Shown piece by piece: positions 26,788 through 36,752 of a DNA stretch of 54,281 nt. Source of the stretch: Armatimonadaceae bacterium (GTDB lineage Bacteria > Armatimonadota > Armatimonadia > Armatimonadales > Armatimonadaceae); assembly GCA_030446525.1 (NCBI GenBank), contig JAUJNC010000006.1:1-54281 (forward strand). The letters run 5' to 3'. Numbering within the stretch: position 1 is the first letter of the stretch; each line of letters opens with the position of its first letter. A program made the position numbers and the translations under genes. The notes under the pieces are model-generated. The model made no database searches. It was not told where the DNA came from and was given only the letters and a program-made list of their open reading frames with translations.

Positions 26788-28443
26788 TTACCTGTCGAAG
26801 CAGCAGATCGCCGTTGATGTAGTTGTAGTAGCCCGGTTTTTTGCTGTAGCTCCCCCAGTAGCCGCCGGGGGCATCGGGGGTGGCCTCCGACTCGATATAC
26901 GGCTTGCCGGGTACCTTGTTGCTGAAATGCAGCGCGAGATCGGCTTCGGGCGGCGGGTCGCCCTTTTGCGCTGCCCAGCGAACGGGCCAAGGGAAAGATC
27001 GAACGGCAGATGGAGAGCTTCCCCACCAGCGTTCCGGTGTACGTGCGGTTGAAACCGCGCACGCTCTCGCCGGCGGCTACCCATGCCGAGGCGCTGGGCA
27101 TCGGGAAGAAAGGCCCGTGAGTCCGGCCGACGCATCCCCGCCGCCGCCATCCCCTTCTTCACGGCCGGGTGCGCGCGCATCAAGCGCCAGATCAGTCCCG
27201 TCCGGTGGTTCTCGATGGCCAGCAGCATCATGCCCAGGTCGATCCCGATGACGTCCTTGTCATACCAGGCTTTGTCGACGTTGAACGCGTTCGAGAACCC
27301 GTAGCGCCCCCAGATCCGGTCGCGGTACTGATCCCAGAGGGCGCGCAGCGACGCGTGGGCCAGGCCGGGCGTGACGAAGATGCTGGAAAGCATCGCCGTC
27401 GGGGCGACCGTGCCGTCGTTTTTTCCGTCGACCGGTCGATGCGCCCCGTACCCCGACGGGACATCGCTGGCGGTGATGCCCCAGATGGTGGGCGAGTAGG
27501 TCTTGACCTTGCCCGCGTTGCGGGCGCAGTAGGCGTGGTTGGCCAGGTGCTCGTTCCGGAAGTTCGTCCACCAGTCCCGGCCCTGCCGGTCGCGCAGGCC
27601 GCGCAGATCGAAGTAGCCCGGCGTCATCTGGGCGAAGAAGAGCGGGCTCGGGCCGCCGAAGACGGGGTAGCCCTCGACCTCCGCCGTGGGCACCTCCCAC
27701 TGGTCCCAGGCGTCGCTGCCGATGGGGTGGGCGGGCGAGCCCATCGCCAGCAGGTAGAGGTAGGACGCCTCGTTGTACCGGCCCCAGCGGTTCTTGAGCC
27801 AGCCGGTCTCCGGCTTCCAGCCCATGGAGAGCGATCTTAACTCCGGGTTCGCCCCGTCGGCGCGCTGCATCCAGGGCCAGTCCATCCGCGCATAGATCGC
27901 GCCGGCGAGGCGATCGACCTCGGTGCCCCACCAATACTGCCCCGCCGCCAGCGCGCCCAGAACCAGCAGCGCGCTGTCGATGGACGACAGCTCCGATTTC
28001 CAGGCGCGCTCCCCGGTCGCCCAATCGACGAAGTGGTAGTAGAAGCCGTGGACGTGGGGGAACTTATCGTGGATATAGCGTAGCGTCATCAACGCCCTCT
28101 GATACGCATCCTCCCGGCGGATCCATCCCCGCTCGACGGCGACCGGCAGCGACGCCAGCGCGTATCCCGTTGACGCGATGGAAGCGACCGTATGGGTGTC
28201 CGGGATGCCGGGCAGATTGCGCGCGCGGTCTCTGGTCAGGCCGGTTTGCGGATGGGATTCATTCCAGAAGAAGGCAAACGCCTTGTGCTGCACCGTATCG
28301 AGAAGCTGGGTATTCGTCGGCTGGGCCGGCGTCTCGACCGAGATCTTTGCCGGCGGCTCCGCCAGAGCGGGGACAACCCACAGAAGGATCGCCACCGCCT
28401 GGAGCAGAAGCGGCGCGGAACACCGCAGAGCCAGTCCTTTCAT
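26788..28443 (-). CDS. Secreted glycoside hydrolase, glycoamylase/GH144-like (C-terminal end uncertain)
   Basis: ATG 28443 starts a signal peptide (LLLQAVAILLWVVPALA). The catalytic region (residues ~50-470) has LLDTVQHKAFAFFWNESHP, GLTRDRA, IDSALLVLGALAAGQYWW, YNEASYLYLLAMGSP and GITASDVPSGYGA, matching the PF10091/GH144 alpha-helical barrel whose members cleave beta-1,2-glucan and related sugars. After residue ~470 the frame becomes Arg-rich, while another frame reads SNKVPGKPYIESEATPDAPG and GYWGSYSKKPGYYNYINGD, so at least two indels occur between 26850 and 27110. It is the last gene of the lacI-prepilin-hydrolase cassette. Confidence 0.8.
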   Translation of the reverse strand: MKGLALRCSAPLLLQAVAILLWVVPALAEPPAKISVETPAQPTNTQLLDTVQHKAFAFFWNESHPQTGLTRDRARNLPGIPDTHTVASIASTGYALASLPVAVERGWIRREDAYQRALMTLRYIHDKFPHVHGFYYHFVDWATGERAWKSELSSIDSALLVLGALAAGQYWWGTEVDRLAGAIYARMDWPWMQRADGANPELRSLSMGWKPETGWLKNRWGRYNEASYLYLLAMGSPAHPIGSDAWDQWEVPTAEVEGYPVFGGPSPLFFAQMTPGYFDLRGLRDRQGRDWWTNFRNEHLANHAYCARNAGKVKTYSPTIWGITASDVPSGYGAHRPVDGKNDGTVAPTAMLSSIFVTPGLAHASLRALWDQYRDRIWGRYGFSNAFNVDKAWYDKDVIGIDLGMMLLAIENHRTGLIWRLMRAHPAVKKGMAAAGMRRPDSRAFLPDAQRLGMGSRRRERARFQPHVHRNAGGEALHLPFDLSLGPFAGQRKRATRRPKPISRCISATRYPASRISSRRPPPMPPAATGGATAKNRATTTTSTAICCFDR

Positions 28444-28445
28444 GG

Positions 28446-29231
28446 CTAGTCGTTCGCCGGATAACGCTGGAGGTCCGTCCAGAGCCGGTAGTACCAGGAG
28501 CGGCCCACGGCGTCTGCCGACGCTTTCGTAAAGCGCCAAGCGTTCGAACCGCCATCCTCGTTAAAGGTATCCTTCAGCGCACGGTACTTCACATGACCGT
28601 CCATATAGATAATGTTACATTTTTTCTTACTATGTCCGCTGTTCCAGGACGAAGGACCGGGAGTGACGCCCGGATCAGTCTGCGCCGGTTCTTGATAGGG
28701 TTGATAAGGCCCCGTGTCAGGCGCTCGATAGCTGGTTTCCACAATCACCAGAGCATTGGCAGGCGTTTGCACGCCGGCAAGCGACTGGGGATAGGCCGCG
28801 CCGCTTTCAAAAAGGGGAACGGTGAACGGTCCATCCGGCAGATACATCGCATAGCCGCCGGGGAAAAAGCGGTCTTGTCCACCATACCTATCCGGTCGTT
28901 TTGCGGTCGGATTCGAGGGGCACCTGTATACATCGACATTCTTGATATAGGGCATTAGCATGTCCTTCCACGTGCGCTGACGCCCGTCGACGTAGTCTGC
29001 CGGGGTGTTGGCTCCATAACGGACGGGAAAATACTCGTCATAGTCCTGGGTGTACTGCATCAGCCCGAGACCGATCTGCTTCTCGTTGGACATACAGGCC
29101 GCCTGGCGTGCCTTCTCGCGAGCCTGGGCGAAGACGGGGAACAGGATGGCTGCAAGTATGGCTATTATGGCGATCACGACGAGCAGCTCGATGAGCGTGA
29201 AACCTGTTCGAGAACGATGTAAGCGCTGCAT
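28446..29231 (-). CDS. DUF1559 family prepilin-like protein
   Basis: ATG 29231 begins MQRLHRSR, then the class III signal [20 protein letters not shown] followed by [16 protein letters not shown], typical of type II/IV pseudopilins of the DUF1559 family. The C-terminus has [19 protein letters not shown], an H-X(10)-DG variant of the usual H-X9-DG motif. The length is 261 residues. The preceding in-frame open region is not part of the protein. It lies two bases from the hydrolase gene and just downstream of a LacI regulator. A role in surface display or carbohydrate capture is inferred from context only. Confidence 0.92.
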   Translation of the reverse strand: MQRLHRSRTGFTLIELLVVIAIIAILAAILFPVFAQAREKARQAACMSNEKQIGLGLMQYTQDYDEYFPVRYGANTPADYVDGRQRTWKDMLMPYIKNVDVYRCPSNPTAKRPDRYGGQDRFFPGGYAMYLPDGPFTVPLFESGAAYPQSLAGVQTPANALVIVETSYRAPDTGPYQPYQEPAQTDPGVTPGPSSWNSGHSKKKCNIIYMDGHVKYRALKDTFNEDGGSNAWRFTKASADAVGRSWYYRLWTDLQRYPAND

Positions 29232-29259
29232 GGTTTTTCTCCTCCGTTGTGTAGAAGCG

Positions 29260-30315
29260 TCACCCTGGGTGACAGGACGTAGATGAGACAGGAGGCCGCG
29301 CGCAGGATTCGCGGCGAACAAGCGTCGGGGCAAACAGTGCTTGCTTTTCTTCCATAGGCTGTTTTTGAATCTGCGCGACCAGCATCTCGACACCGCGCGC
29401 GGCCATGTCGTAGATGGGCTGGCGCACGCTGGAGAGCCGGGGCACCGTATGCTCGCAGATCTCCGTGCCGTCGTAGCCGACCACAGACACATCCTCCGGC
29501 ACGCGCTTGCCCAGCTTCTCGCGCAGCAAACCCATGGCCCGGATGGCCACGTCATCGCTCCAGACAAAAAAGGCGGTCGGCGCCTCGTCACGCGCCATCA
29601 TGGCCAGGAAGGGGCCGAAATCGCCGCCCGCGTAGCCCACCTTGCAAAACCGATCGGGGTCGGGCTCAATCCCGCGCGCGGCGAGCGCTTGACAGTACCC
29701 TTCATGGCGGTCGGCGGCCGCCGCGGAGTGCGGCGAGCCGCCGATATGGCCGATGCGCACGTGCCCCAGATCCAGCAGATGCTCCGTTGCCAGCCTGCCC
29801 CCCGCGACGTTGTCACAATCGACGGACCAGACGTCGGGGGACGGCGAACGGCTGAACACCTGGACAAAGGGAAATCCGCGCGCGCCCAGATGCCGGGCCA
29901 GCGGGTCATCCATATCGCGGAGCAACAGGGCGCCATCGGCACGCCCGTCCGTGAGCGCGAGAACATCCCGCTCCAGATCCGGCTCCCCCTTGGTATGGAG
30001 CATCAGGTCATACCCGAGTTCGTTCGCCCCGTCCAGGGCGCCGTGCATCAGTTCATTGATGAATCCGGACCAGCCCGAAAAGACCCGCGGCGACTGCATC
30101 ACCAGCACCAGGGTATCGGTTCGGCGGCGCGCCAACCCCCGCGCGAGGGCATTGGGATGGTACCCCATCTCCTTGGCCGTCTTCAGCACGCGCTGGCGCG
30201 TCTCGTCGCTGATCCGGACCCCCGTCTGGCGGCCGTTCAGCACGTACGAGACTGTCACCTTCGACACGCCGATGTGCCGGGCCACGTCGTTGATCGTCAC
30301 ACCGCTCTTACCCAT
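29260..30315 (-). CDS. LacI family transcriptional regulator
   Basis: The [28 protein letters not shown] is at the N-terminus, followed by the hinge [19 protein letters not shown] and a periplasmic-binding-protein-like sensor domain ([20 protein letters not shown]). Start ATG 30315 is chosen because the upstream TTG-CGG-GGG-CAG codons form the ribosome site. The length is 351 residues. It probably represses the prepilin and hydrolase genes behind it and responds to a sugar. AACCGGTT-type palindromes lie just upstream. Confidence 0.93.
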   Translation of the reverse strand: MGKSGVTINDVARHIGVSKVTVSYVLNGRQTGVRISDETRQRVLKTAKEMGYHPNALARGLARRRTDTLVLVMQSPRVFSGWSGFINELMHGALDGANELGYDLMLHTKGEPDLERDVLALTDGRADGALLLRDMDDPLARHLGARGFPFVQVFSRSPSPDVWSVDCDNVAGGRLATEHLLDLGHVRIGHIGGSPHSAAAADRHEGYCQALAARGIEPDPDRFCKVGYAGGDFGPFLAMMARDEAPTAFFVWSDDVAIRAMGLLREKLGKRVPEDVSVVGYDGTEICEHTVPRLSSVRQPIYDMAARGVEMLVAQIQKQPMEEKQALFAPTLVRRESCARPPVSSTSCHPG

Positions 30316-30325
30316 CTGCCCCCGC

Positions 30326-30355
30326 AACCCGGTTATGTCTTGATGAACCGGTTAA
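30326..30355. promoter_or_regulatory. Putative LacI-family operator sites
   Basis: TGAACCGGTTAA (30344-30355) has an 8-bp perfect core AACCGGTT, and a second, imperfect AACCCGGTT lies at 30326-30334. Central-CG palindromes of this kind are typical LacI-family sites. The position before the lacI gene suggests autoregulation of the cassette. Confidence 0.5.
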
Positions 30356-30483
30356 TGTCGGATTGACGTATTATCCCACAGCCCGGCAGAATTGTCAATC
30401 TGTTCACCCGATGATTGTAAAACCGCGGACGAGCGTCGCGGCCGAGGAATCATTGAGGAAGTTCAAAGGCCTTGTCCTTAACG

Positions 30484-31760
30484 TCAGTCGACACCTTTGA
30501 TCGAGGCCATCGGGGTGAGCGTGAACGTCACCCCGGCAAGCCCGGCGTCGACGACGGCGGCGATCACGTCCCCGGTGGGTTTATGAACGTCCGGGGACTC
30601 GTCGATGGGCACGTCACCGCCCGCGTTCACGAGCACGTTGAGCTTCCTCATCTGCCGGTTCACCCCGCTTTGCGTCAGGCGCTGCTTCGCCTCGCCCCGG
30701 CTCATGCGCCTGCCGCAGCCGTGGTTGACCGAGAAGAGCGACCTGGCCGCGCCCGCCTTGGGCGTCAGGATGTAGGAGGTGTCGCCCATGGAGCCGGGGA
30801 TCAGGATGGGGTGGCCGGTCTTTTCCCACCTGGTTCCCGCCAGCAGGGGGTGGCCAGCGGGAAAGGCGCGGGTCGCGCCTTTCCGGTGGATCCAGGCCGG
30901 GCTCCCGCCGGGCAGCACCTCCTGCTGCGCCAGATTATGTCTGATCTCGTAAACCAGCTCCGGCTCCTGGCCGAAGACGCGCCGGAACGCCGTGCCAACC
31001 TGCTGCCAAATGAGGAGGCGGTTGGCGATGGCGTAGTTGCCGCCCGCCGCCACCGCATTCTTGTACCCCGCGTAGTGCGGCGAGTCCGGTTCGAAGTAGA
31101 TCGCCCTGGCGTACGTCCTCCCGTGACGCTTCTGCTACTCGTCACGGCCCGCCTAGATGAAGTGGGTAGCGAGCTGATAGCCGAAGCCCCGGCTGCCCGT
31201 GTGGACCATCACCCACAGGTGCCCGTTCTAGTCATACTGAAGCTCGATGAAGTGATTGCCGCCCCCGAGCGAGCCGAGCTGCCCGATACCCCGGCCGACC
31301 GCCCGCTGCGGCGGATCCCACCGGTCGTCTACCGGAATGAAGTCACGTTCGGAGTTGCTGCGCTCGTAGCCCAGCGCGGCCGCGCCGGATCATCTCCTGG
31401 AACTCCTTCGCGCTGAGGTGAAAGATCCCCCGTTGCCCGAGGCCCAGCCCGACGCGCTTCATGACCTCCTCGGAGAACTTGCGGCGCAACCTGTCGTCCA
31501 GCCCCTTCGTGTGCGGCACCGTCGAGCGGAAGCTCATGATCCCGCAGCCGATATCAAAGCCCACGGGCGCCTGGAGCAGCGTACCGTCGGTGGCGATGAC
31601 GCAGCCGACCGGGATCGTGCTGCCCATGTAGGCATCCGGGGTGACGACGACTCTGCTGACGCGGAGGGGTTGCAGACCAGAAAGGGGGTAATCGCCTCAA
31701 CAAAGGGCCGTCGCCGATAAAGACAACCGTTCAACCCATCCACATGCGGCGTGTCCTCTT
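30484..31760 (-). pseudogene. rtcB: RNA ligase RtcB (frameshifts and in-frame TAG codons)
   Basis: RtcB joins 2',3'-cyclic-phosphate and 5'-OH RNA ends with GTP and Mn2+. Motifs in order: TPDAYMGSTIPVGCVIA, VGFDIGCGIMSF (metal ligands), GSLGGGNHFIELQYD, VMVHTGSRGFGYQLATHFI, and SVNHGCGRRMSRGEA with the guanylated His. The C-terminal 190 residues are intact. The frame breaks near 31380, 31660 and 31700. Three TAG codons interrupt the middle (complement of about 31134, 31152 and 31226), at least two where other RtcB proteins would have Glu. The N-terminal ~60 residues are not recognisable. This is either a decaying gene or a region with both indels and substitutions. Confidence 0.8.
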
Positions 31761-31834
31761 TAGGAAGGGCAGCCCTCGGTGGTGAACATAGCTCCACCGT
31801 CGGTTCTCGTACCCGTGGAGGTCATGAGTTCACC

Positions 31835-32396
31835 ATGAATCCGCCGAGCAGCAGCGCCACGATCACATTCCTGTTCACCGACATCGAGGGCAGCACCAGG
31901 CTCTGGGAAGAACAACCAGAAGCGATGCGTGCCGCCCTGGCACACCACGACGCTCTGCTCCGCGCCACCATCGAGAGCAGCGGCGGGCGTGTCTTCAAGA
32001 CTGTTGGAGACGCCTTCTGCGCCGCCTTTGCCACTGCGCCCGATGCCGTGAACGGCACCCTGGCCGCCCAGCGCGCTCTTCTTGCGCAGGCAGAGCAGGA
32101 GACTATCCACCTAAGGGTGCGCATGGCCCTGCACACAGGAACGGCTGAACTACGTGACGGGGACTACTTCGGTCAGCCCTTGAACCGCGTGGCGCGGCTG
32201 CTCGCAGCGGGGCATGGCGGGCAGGTGCTGCTCTCGGACGTGGCTCAGGAACTTGCCCGTGACGCCCTGCCGCCTACGGTGACGCTCAAACACCTGGGCG
32301 AGCACCGCCTGCGTGACCTGGCGCGCTCCGAGCAGGTGTTCCAGCTTTGCCACCCCGACCTGCCTGCCGATTTCCCGCCGCTCCGATCCCCTTTAC
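31835..32396 (+). pseudogene. Class III adenylate/guanylate cyclase, truncated by an IS element
   Basis: ATG 31835 gives ATITFLFTDIEGSTRLWEEQ, then GGRVFKTVGDAFCAAF, HTGTAELRDGDYFGQPLNRVARLL and HLGEHRLRDLARSEQVFQL, a complete cyclase catalytic domain with the metal Asp residues (TDIEGS and VGDAF). It ends at HPDLPADFPPLRSP, where such proteins normally continue into a STAND/AAA ATPase and TPR repeats. Instead the frame enters an IS4-family element at about 32396. The remaining ~600 residues are absent downstream of the element, so a deletion accompanied or followed the insertion. Confidence 0.85.
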
Positions 32397-33807
32397 TTTC
32401 CGGTAAAAGAGCATTCTCATGCCGCCATCAGCACCTGACCTGGCTGCTCAGCAGACGCTTTCTTCCCTTCGGTGCGCCAGAACCCCCTTGGGTAAGTGCC
32501 CCGTCGGCGAGGCCTTTTTCCGATATGGCTCGGGTAGAGCCCCCAACTCCGAGAAAGGCACCCGCGCCAGCACCCGCCGCAGCCGCCCACTGCTCGCTTG
32601 GGGCGCACGATCCCAGAACCCCGTCGCCACCGCCTCCTGAGTCGCCGCCACATACCAGAGGATCGCACCCGCCAAGAGCGACAACTCCGCAAGGCGCTGA
32701 CGGCTCTCCTCCCCGAAGACGAACTGCCCAACCGCGCCCAGCATTTGTTTGGCTCAAAGCGGTAACATCTCCACCGACCAGCGGTCGCGATACACAAACC
32801 TTGATAGTCGCGGCCACAAAGAGTCAGGTCGCTCAGCAACAGCAAAGGTTCCCGGTAGCGCGGGTCATGAATCACCACACAGCTAAAGCGGGGCGCACCG
32901 GGCGGGGCATCGCGGGCGACCAAGTTCTCCCAGAACTCCGCGCGCAGGATGCAGCAGCCCTCACACCAAGTCTCTACCCGGTCGGCGTCGTAGCGGCAAT
33001 CACTTTGCCCTTCCGCTGCCGTGCCAGGGGGCGCACAGCATCCCCATAGGTTGGTCGGCGGCCATGCCCCTTGTACTCGGGCGAGATAGCCGCGCCGCGC
33101 CGCGAAGTTCTTGGGGCCGCGCACAACCAAGCGCGCCACACCCGCCTTTTGCGCCTGTGCCACAGAAAAGCCGCGGTCAAGTACCAGGGCTTCCTCCTCA
33201 GCCAGCATGAGACGGGCCTGCTCCAGAAGCCGCCGTTGCAGGTCGGCTTCTGATCCTCGGGCGCGCCCGAAGGCGCAGGGGAGCGCAATCCGCTGCTTTG
33301 TACCGAGCCAACACGTACCAGCACTCCCAGGACAATCGCCGGCAATGCCTTGCCCGCTGCCGACGCGTAGTGCTTGGTGGGGCAGCCCCTGAGCCGGGGC
33401 GGAAGAAGCCGACCAGGTCGCCGGCCACAGGCCGGTAGCCGCCATGAGAGTGCGCCTGCCAGCGTCCTTCCTTTTCTACGGCTTGCTGCCAGGCCCCTAA
33501 CTCCGAGCATCGCCAGCACCCATAGCTCAGAGCCGCCCCGGCCCGGCGCACCGCGTCGGGAGCCAGTCCGCTCTCCCCGAGCGCGGGGATCACTGCTCCC
33601 CGGCTGGCGAGCAAGCGACGGAAAGCAGCGTCCCTAACAGATGGAAACAGGCCCAGATGGGTCCCCACCGGAACGCTCGTAAGGACGTGACACAACAAGG
33701 CATGGATACGGTAAACTAGAGAAGGCATCGGGCAGGTCTCTGGAAGGTTTGGTGGCACCTAACTGTACCAGAGTTCCGGCCCGATGTCTCTCCCATTTAC
33801 CGGAAAC
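32396..33807. mobile_element. IS4-family insertion sequence
   Basis: The element is about 1.41 kb. Terminal inverted repeats begin TTTCCGGTAAA (32397-32407) and, on the right, TTTACCGGAAA (33796-33806), with partial similarity further in. One transposase gene fills the interior on the minus strand. I could not find a convincing target duplication: the left flank ends CCCCTTTAC and the right flank starts CTAGAG. It has cut the cyclase gene. Confidence 0.8.
32448..33728 (-). pseudogene. IS4-family DDE transposase (frameshifted)
   Basis: Three reading frames succeed each other. N-terminal: MPSLVYRIHALLCHVLTSVP and GDLVGFFRP. Middle: EEEALVLDRGFSVAQAQKAG (catalytic Asp region) and ARLVVRGPKNFAARRGYL. 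C-terminal: YRDRWSVEMLPL followed by KQMLGAVGQFVFGEESRQRL, which contains the Y-(2)-R-(3)-E-(6)-K signature of IS4 transposases. At least two frameshifts separate the parts, so the element is probably inactive unless the sequence is wrong. Confidence 0.75.
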
Positions 33808-34272
33808 TAGAGTTGCTATCGTTCCGAATCACAGTGGAGACATCGGTGCGCAGGAACATCGCTTTTCCTCGTCGAAAGTAGGTGGTGTCCTTGCCCGTTG
33901 AAGGCCAAGCTTGTGATGCAAGCTCTTCCCCGGAGTGGAGGCTTTAGATACTGTCCGGCCTTGCCGGCAAGTTTAAAGTGGTGCCAGGCGCTCCTCTCAC
34001 CGGCGGGCTCGTGGTGGCCTATATTTGGTCTCGTCGTCACGGGCACCACATCTAATGTACAAACTTGGTCGTTAGCCCGCTTTATTCCAGAAGTTACGGG
34101 GCGCGGCGGAATTGATCCGGGCGCGAAAGCGGAAAGATCGTGGCGTGGTACCCTGGCGATGCCCAACGATGGCGCAGCCGTCGGGCGTGGAGAAAAAGCG
34201 GAGTAACGGGAGATAGCGATTCAGAGTGAGCAGGATACGGGCGAGCACGATCTATAAGTCCGTTATCGGAGA
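33808..34272. other. Region without a recognisable gene
   Basis: About 465 bp between the IS element and the methyltransferase. Open frames of 102 codons (+) and 116 codons (-) are present, but neither shows a known motif or ribosome site. The base composition is less GC-rich than the flanks. It may be debris of the region deleted when the IS inserted. Confidence 0.5.
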
Positions 34273-35180
34273 ATGCTTCACCCGGTCCACCTGTTCCACG
34301 CCATCAAGCTCCAGACCGGTCGGCGGTGGGAGGAACAGGCCCGCGACGATCCACAACCAAGCTTTTCTCACGGCTCCTGCCGGGCGACTTTTTACACTAC
34401 GGCTACTTCGACGAACCGGGCGTGCCGCCCGGGAAGAACTGAGCCTCAACGATATCGCCCGTGCCCAACTTCGGTACGCTCACCTCCTCACGGATCGGGT
34501 CGTAGATCGCGAGTCACCCGTCCTGGACATCGGCTGCGGGATGGGTGGATTGATCCGGATCCTGCGCGAGCGGCGGTTCTCACCGGTGGGCCTGACGCCG
34601 GACCGTCGGCAGGCTCGATCATATCCGGGACACTTACCAAGACGTCCCCGTGATCGCCGGCAAATTCGAGGAGATCCCGCTCCAAGGCAACGCCGCTCGC
34701 TACGGCACGGCCATCACCGCCGAGTCCCTCCAGTACCTGGAGTTGGATCGGGCCCTGCCCCTCCTGGACACTATTTTGAAGCCGGGCGGGAGGTGGGTCG
34801 CCTGTGATTACTTCCGCAAGAGCACGGCTCTGGATAAGTCCGGCCACGAATGGGCCGAGTTCGTCACCCGATTAACGAGGGGCGGGTGGCAGATCATTTA
34901 CGAGCAAGATATCAGCCCGAATGTTCTGCCGACGCTGCGCTATGTGCACATGTGGGCGGGCCGACTGGGCGCTCCCTTGATCGACTACGGGGTTGGGGAG
35001 CTGCGGCGACGAGCGCCGGGCCTGCACTATGTTCTTGAGGAGGGCGTGGCTACGTTGCAGGATGTGGTCGCCGGTAACCTGCGGGTCGTTGATCCGGCCT
35101 ATTTCGCGAGCCATAAGGTGTATATGCTGCTCGTGATACAGAGAGCGGGGGAAAGCGGGGAGCACGGCGAAGCGAAGTAG
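34273..35180 (+). CDS. SAM-dependent methyltransferase, class I (frameshifted)
   Basis: The SAM-binding motif I is VLDIGCGMGGLIRILRERRF, followed after a frame change by VIAGKFEEIPLQG (motif II region) and TAESLQYLELDRALPLLDTI, LKPGGRWVACDYFRKS. These are cyclopropane/sterol-type methyltransferase features. The N-terminal part, restored from two frames, reads LPGDFLHYGYFDEPGVPPEELSLN up to the motif I segment. Shifts lie near 34370, 34430 and 34615. Substrate unknown. It stands alone in the decayed region, and the start is uncertain. Confidence 0.7.
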
Positions 35181-35189
35181 CTGCCTTAG

Positions 35190-35259
35190 CCATCAGGCGG
35201 GCCACCACGGTTCGGGCATGCACGTCCAGTCCACCGCAGCACGCGAAAAGGATCTTCAT
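35190..35259 (-). mobile_element. IS110-family transposase N-terminal remnant
   Basis: The minus strand from 35259 reads MKILFACCGGLDVHARTVVA followed by RLM, the conserved start of IS110/IS1111 transposases (CGxDVHxxTVVA with the first catalytic Asp). Similarity ends after about 24 residues, where it meets the 3' end of the methyltransferase. The rest of the element is absent. Confidence 0.6.
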
Positions 35260-35490
35260 GGGTACCCTCCTGACGAGATCGCCACCCAGTCAGCGGGAGC
35301 GCCTTACGAAGTCAAGAGCCTGTTATGCGTGCTCGATAACGGTGCCGGGTCACGACGCCCTGCAGCGATGGGTGGTGCCAAGGGAGGCGCTCGGGTCAGA
35401 CGAACTGACGGGCTGCTGATCGCACCAGAGGGAGCAGCACCAAGGGCGCACGACCCTGCTCGTCGCTAGTGTCATGTGTGGCTTACCGAG
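35260..35490. other. Non-coding stretch
   Basis: About 230 bp with only a short open frame on the plus strand that lacks a ribosome site and known motifs. No hairpin or promoter stood out. Confidence 0.4.
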
Positions 35491-35493
35491 CAT

Positions 35494-35739
35494 TCATGCG
35501 GTTTCCTCGTGCCGTTCCGCGCGGTTCTCGCGGCGAGGGCTGATGCGAAAACGCCGTTTCACCAGGTGGCCCTTCCACATCCACAAGCCCGACAGCACCA
35601 CGACGGGCACAATTACCCACTTGACTGCGAACGCGGCGCGCGGAATGCTGGCCACCGGCCCGTAGATGTAGCCTGCTATCGGGATGCTGGCCAGGATGTG
35701 CAGCCAGCGCACAATGTTTCGCTGCGTTGAAGCTTTCAT
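35494..35739 (-). CDS. Small membrane protein, two TM segments
   Basis: An 81-residue product: NIVRWLHILASIPIAGYIYG and AFAVKWVIVPVVVLSGLWMW are the two hydrophobic segments, followed by a very basic tail (KGHLVKRRFRISPRRENRAE). This resembles small conserved membrane proteins found beside glyoxalase and NmrA-like genes, but I cannot name the function. The gene starts seven bases after the truncated VOC frame and may be co-transcribed with the membrane gene at 35929. Confidence 0.7.
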   Translation of the reverse strand: MKASTQRNIVRWLHILASIPIAGYIYGPVASIPRAAFAVKWVIVPVVVLSGLWMWKGHLVKRRFRISPRRENRAERHEETA

Positions 35740-35745
35740 GGGCGT

Positions 35746-35841
35746 TTATCTCCGTGGCGCTCGCACTTCAAAATGTGTCTCGAAAAACGCTCGCGCGGCG
35801 TGAACGTCCGAAACCTGGAGGTCGAGATGATTGAGTTTCAT
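35746..35841 (-). pseudogene. VOC/glyoxalase-family N-terminal fragment
   Basis: ATG 35841 gives MKLNHLDLQVSDVHAARAFF, then ETHFEVRAPRR and a stop. The opening matches the first beta-alpha unit of VOC superfamily proteins (metal His in NHLDLQV). The remaining ~90 residues are missing, so this is a 31-residue stub left by a deletion. Confidence 0.65.
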
Positions 35842-35928
35842 ACCTGCTCCTTTTTCTTCGCCGCATGCCGGTTGTGGGTGCGGCCCCCGCATCAACTCGC
35901 AAAACAGCAGTGCCGTTCCCCGTTCCAT

Positions 35929-36636
35929 TTAGGCCGTCTCGCCCCCGGCGCTTCTCGATTTGGGCAGCGCGAAGCCGGCGGCGACCATCCACAGCAGGCC
36001 GGGGAAGCGGCCCAGCGGCAACAAAATGGAGGCTCGCGGCACAATCAAGCTTAGCGTCGCAAGTTCGGCCAAAAGCGCCACGATTAACCCCCAAACCGCA
36101 ATCCAACGCGGCAACAGTCCTACTAACCCGCCCGAAACTGAGACTCCCGCCAGCAGCAAACCAAACGGCACAACGGTGCCCACGCCGCCGGTTGCGAATC
36201 CCCACAGTTGCAAAGCGCGCATCGCTCCGGCCTCGCTCGCCACGCCGGGCTGCGACAGCACCCAACCCGTCAGCCCGCACAGCACCAGCATGACCGAAGC
36301 GGCTAGGCCTCCAAATAGCGCGATCGAAACCCCGGCCACGTTCAGGCCCAGGAACTTCAAGCGGCTGGTGATGGCAGAGGTGAATATCCCCAGCGGAATC
36401 GCCGCGCTGAATTGCAAAAACGCGGCGACGCGCACCGCCTCCGCGTTCTGCTCGTAGTAGGTTTGCCCTGCCGCGATGGAGCCATAGGGCAGCGGCATGG
36501 CTCCTTTGCCCATCACGCCCAGCGCCACCAGACTGCCGACGAACAGCCCGACATGAACCAGAGCAACGACGCCCGGCGAAGGACCGCGATGCTCTGCGGC
36601 CTGAGCACTCCGCGCTTGGATGTTTGAAGGTGACAT
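35929..36636 (-). CDS. Polytopic membrane protein of unknown function
   Basis: The product is 235 residues with about six hydrophobic helices, including VVALVHVGLFVGSLVALGVM, FLQFSAAIPLGIFTSAI and LLPRWIAVWGLIVALLAELA. I do not recognise the family with certainty; DUF4386-like proteins have a similar profile. ATG 36636 (MSPSNIQ) is chosen because GGGAGG lies just upstream and would be coding if the longer start were used. It is divergent from a TetR regulator, whose likely target it is. Confidence 0.75.
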   Translation of the reverse strand: MSPSNIQARSAQAAEHRGPSPGVVALVHVGLFVGSLVALGVMGKGAMPLPYGSIAAGQTYYEQNAEAVRVAAFLQFSAAIPLGIFTSAITSRLKFLGLNVAGVSIALFGGLAASVMLVLCGLTGWVLSQPGVASEAGAMRALQLWGFATGGVGTVVPFGLLLAGVSVSGGLVGLLPRWIAVWGLIVALLAELATLSLIVPRASILLPLGRFPGLLWMVAAGFALPKSRSAGGETA

Positions 36637-36695
36637 AGCGCCTCCCAAGTTGAATTCGCCACGACGGAAAACGGCTGCCGTTGGCGTCTTATTCT

Positions 36696-36725
36696 ATTAT
36701 ACATACTGTAAATCTAATTATGCAA
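36696..36725 (-). promoter_or_regulatory. Promoter of the membrane protein, within the TetR intergenic region
   Basis: On the minus strand TTGCAT (36720-36725), an 18-bp spacer and TATAAT (36696-36701). The AT-rich spacer with ACAGTATGTATAAT is a probable site for the divergent TetR regulator. Confidence 0.7.
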
Positions 36726-36752
36726 GAGGTAAGATTAGAAGAGGGATGAGTA

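Noticed and set aside
30484..31760. Amber-codon recoding (pyrrolysine or suppressor) in rtcB
   Set aside because: Many intact genes in the window end in TAG, and the same gene has frameshifts, so decay or error explains it better.
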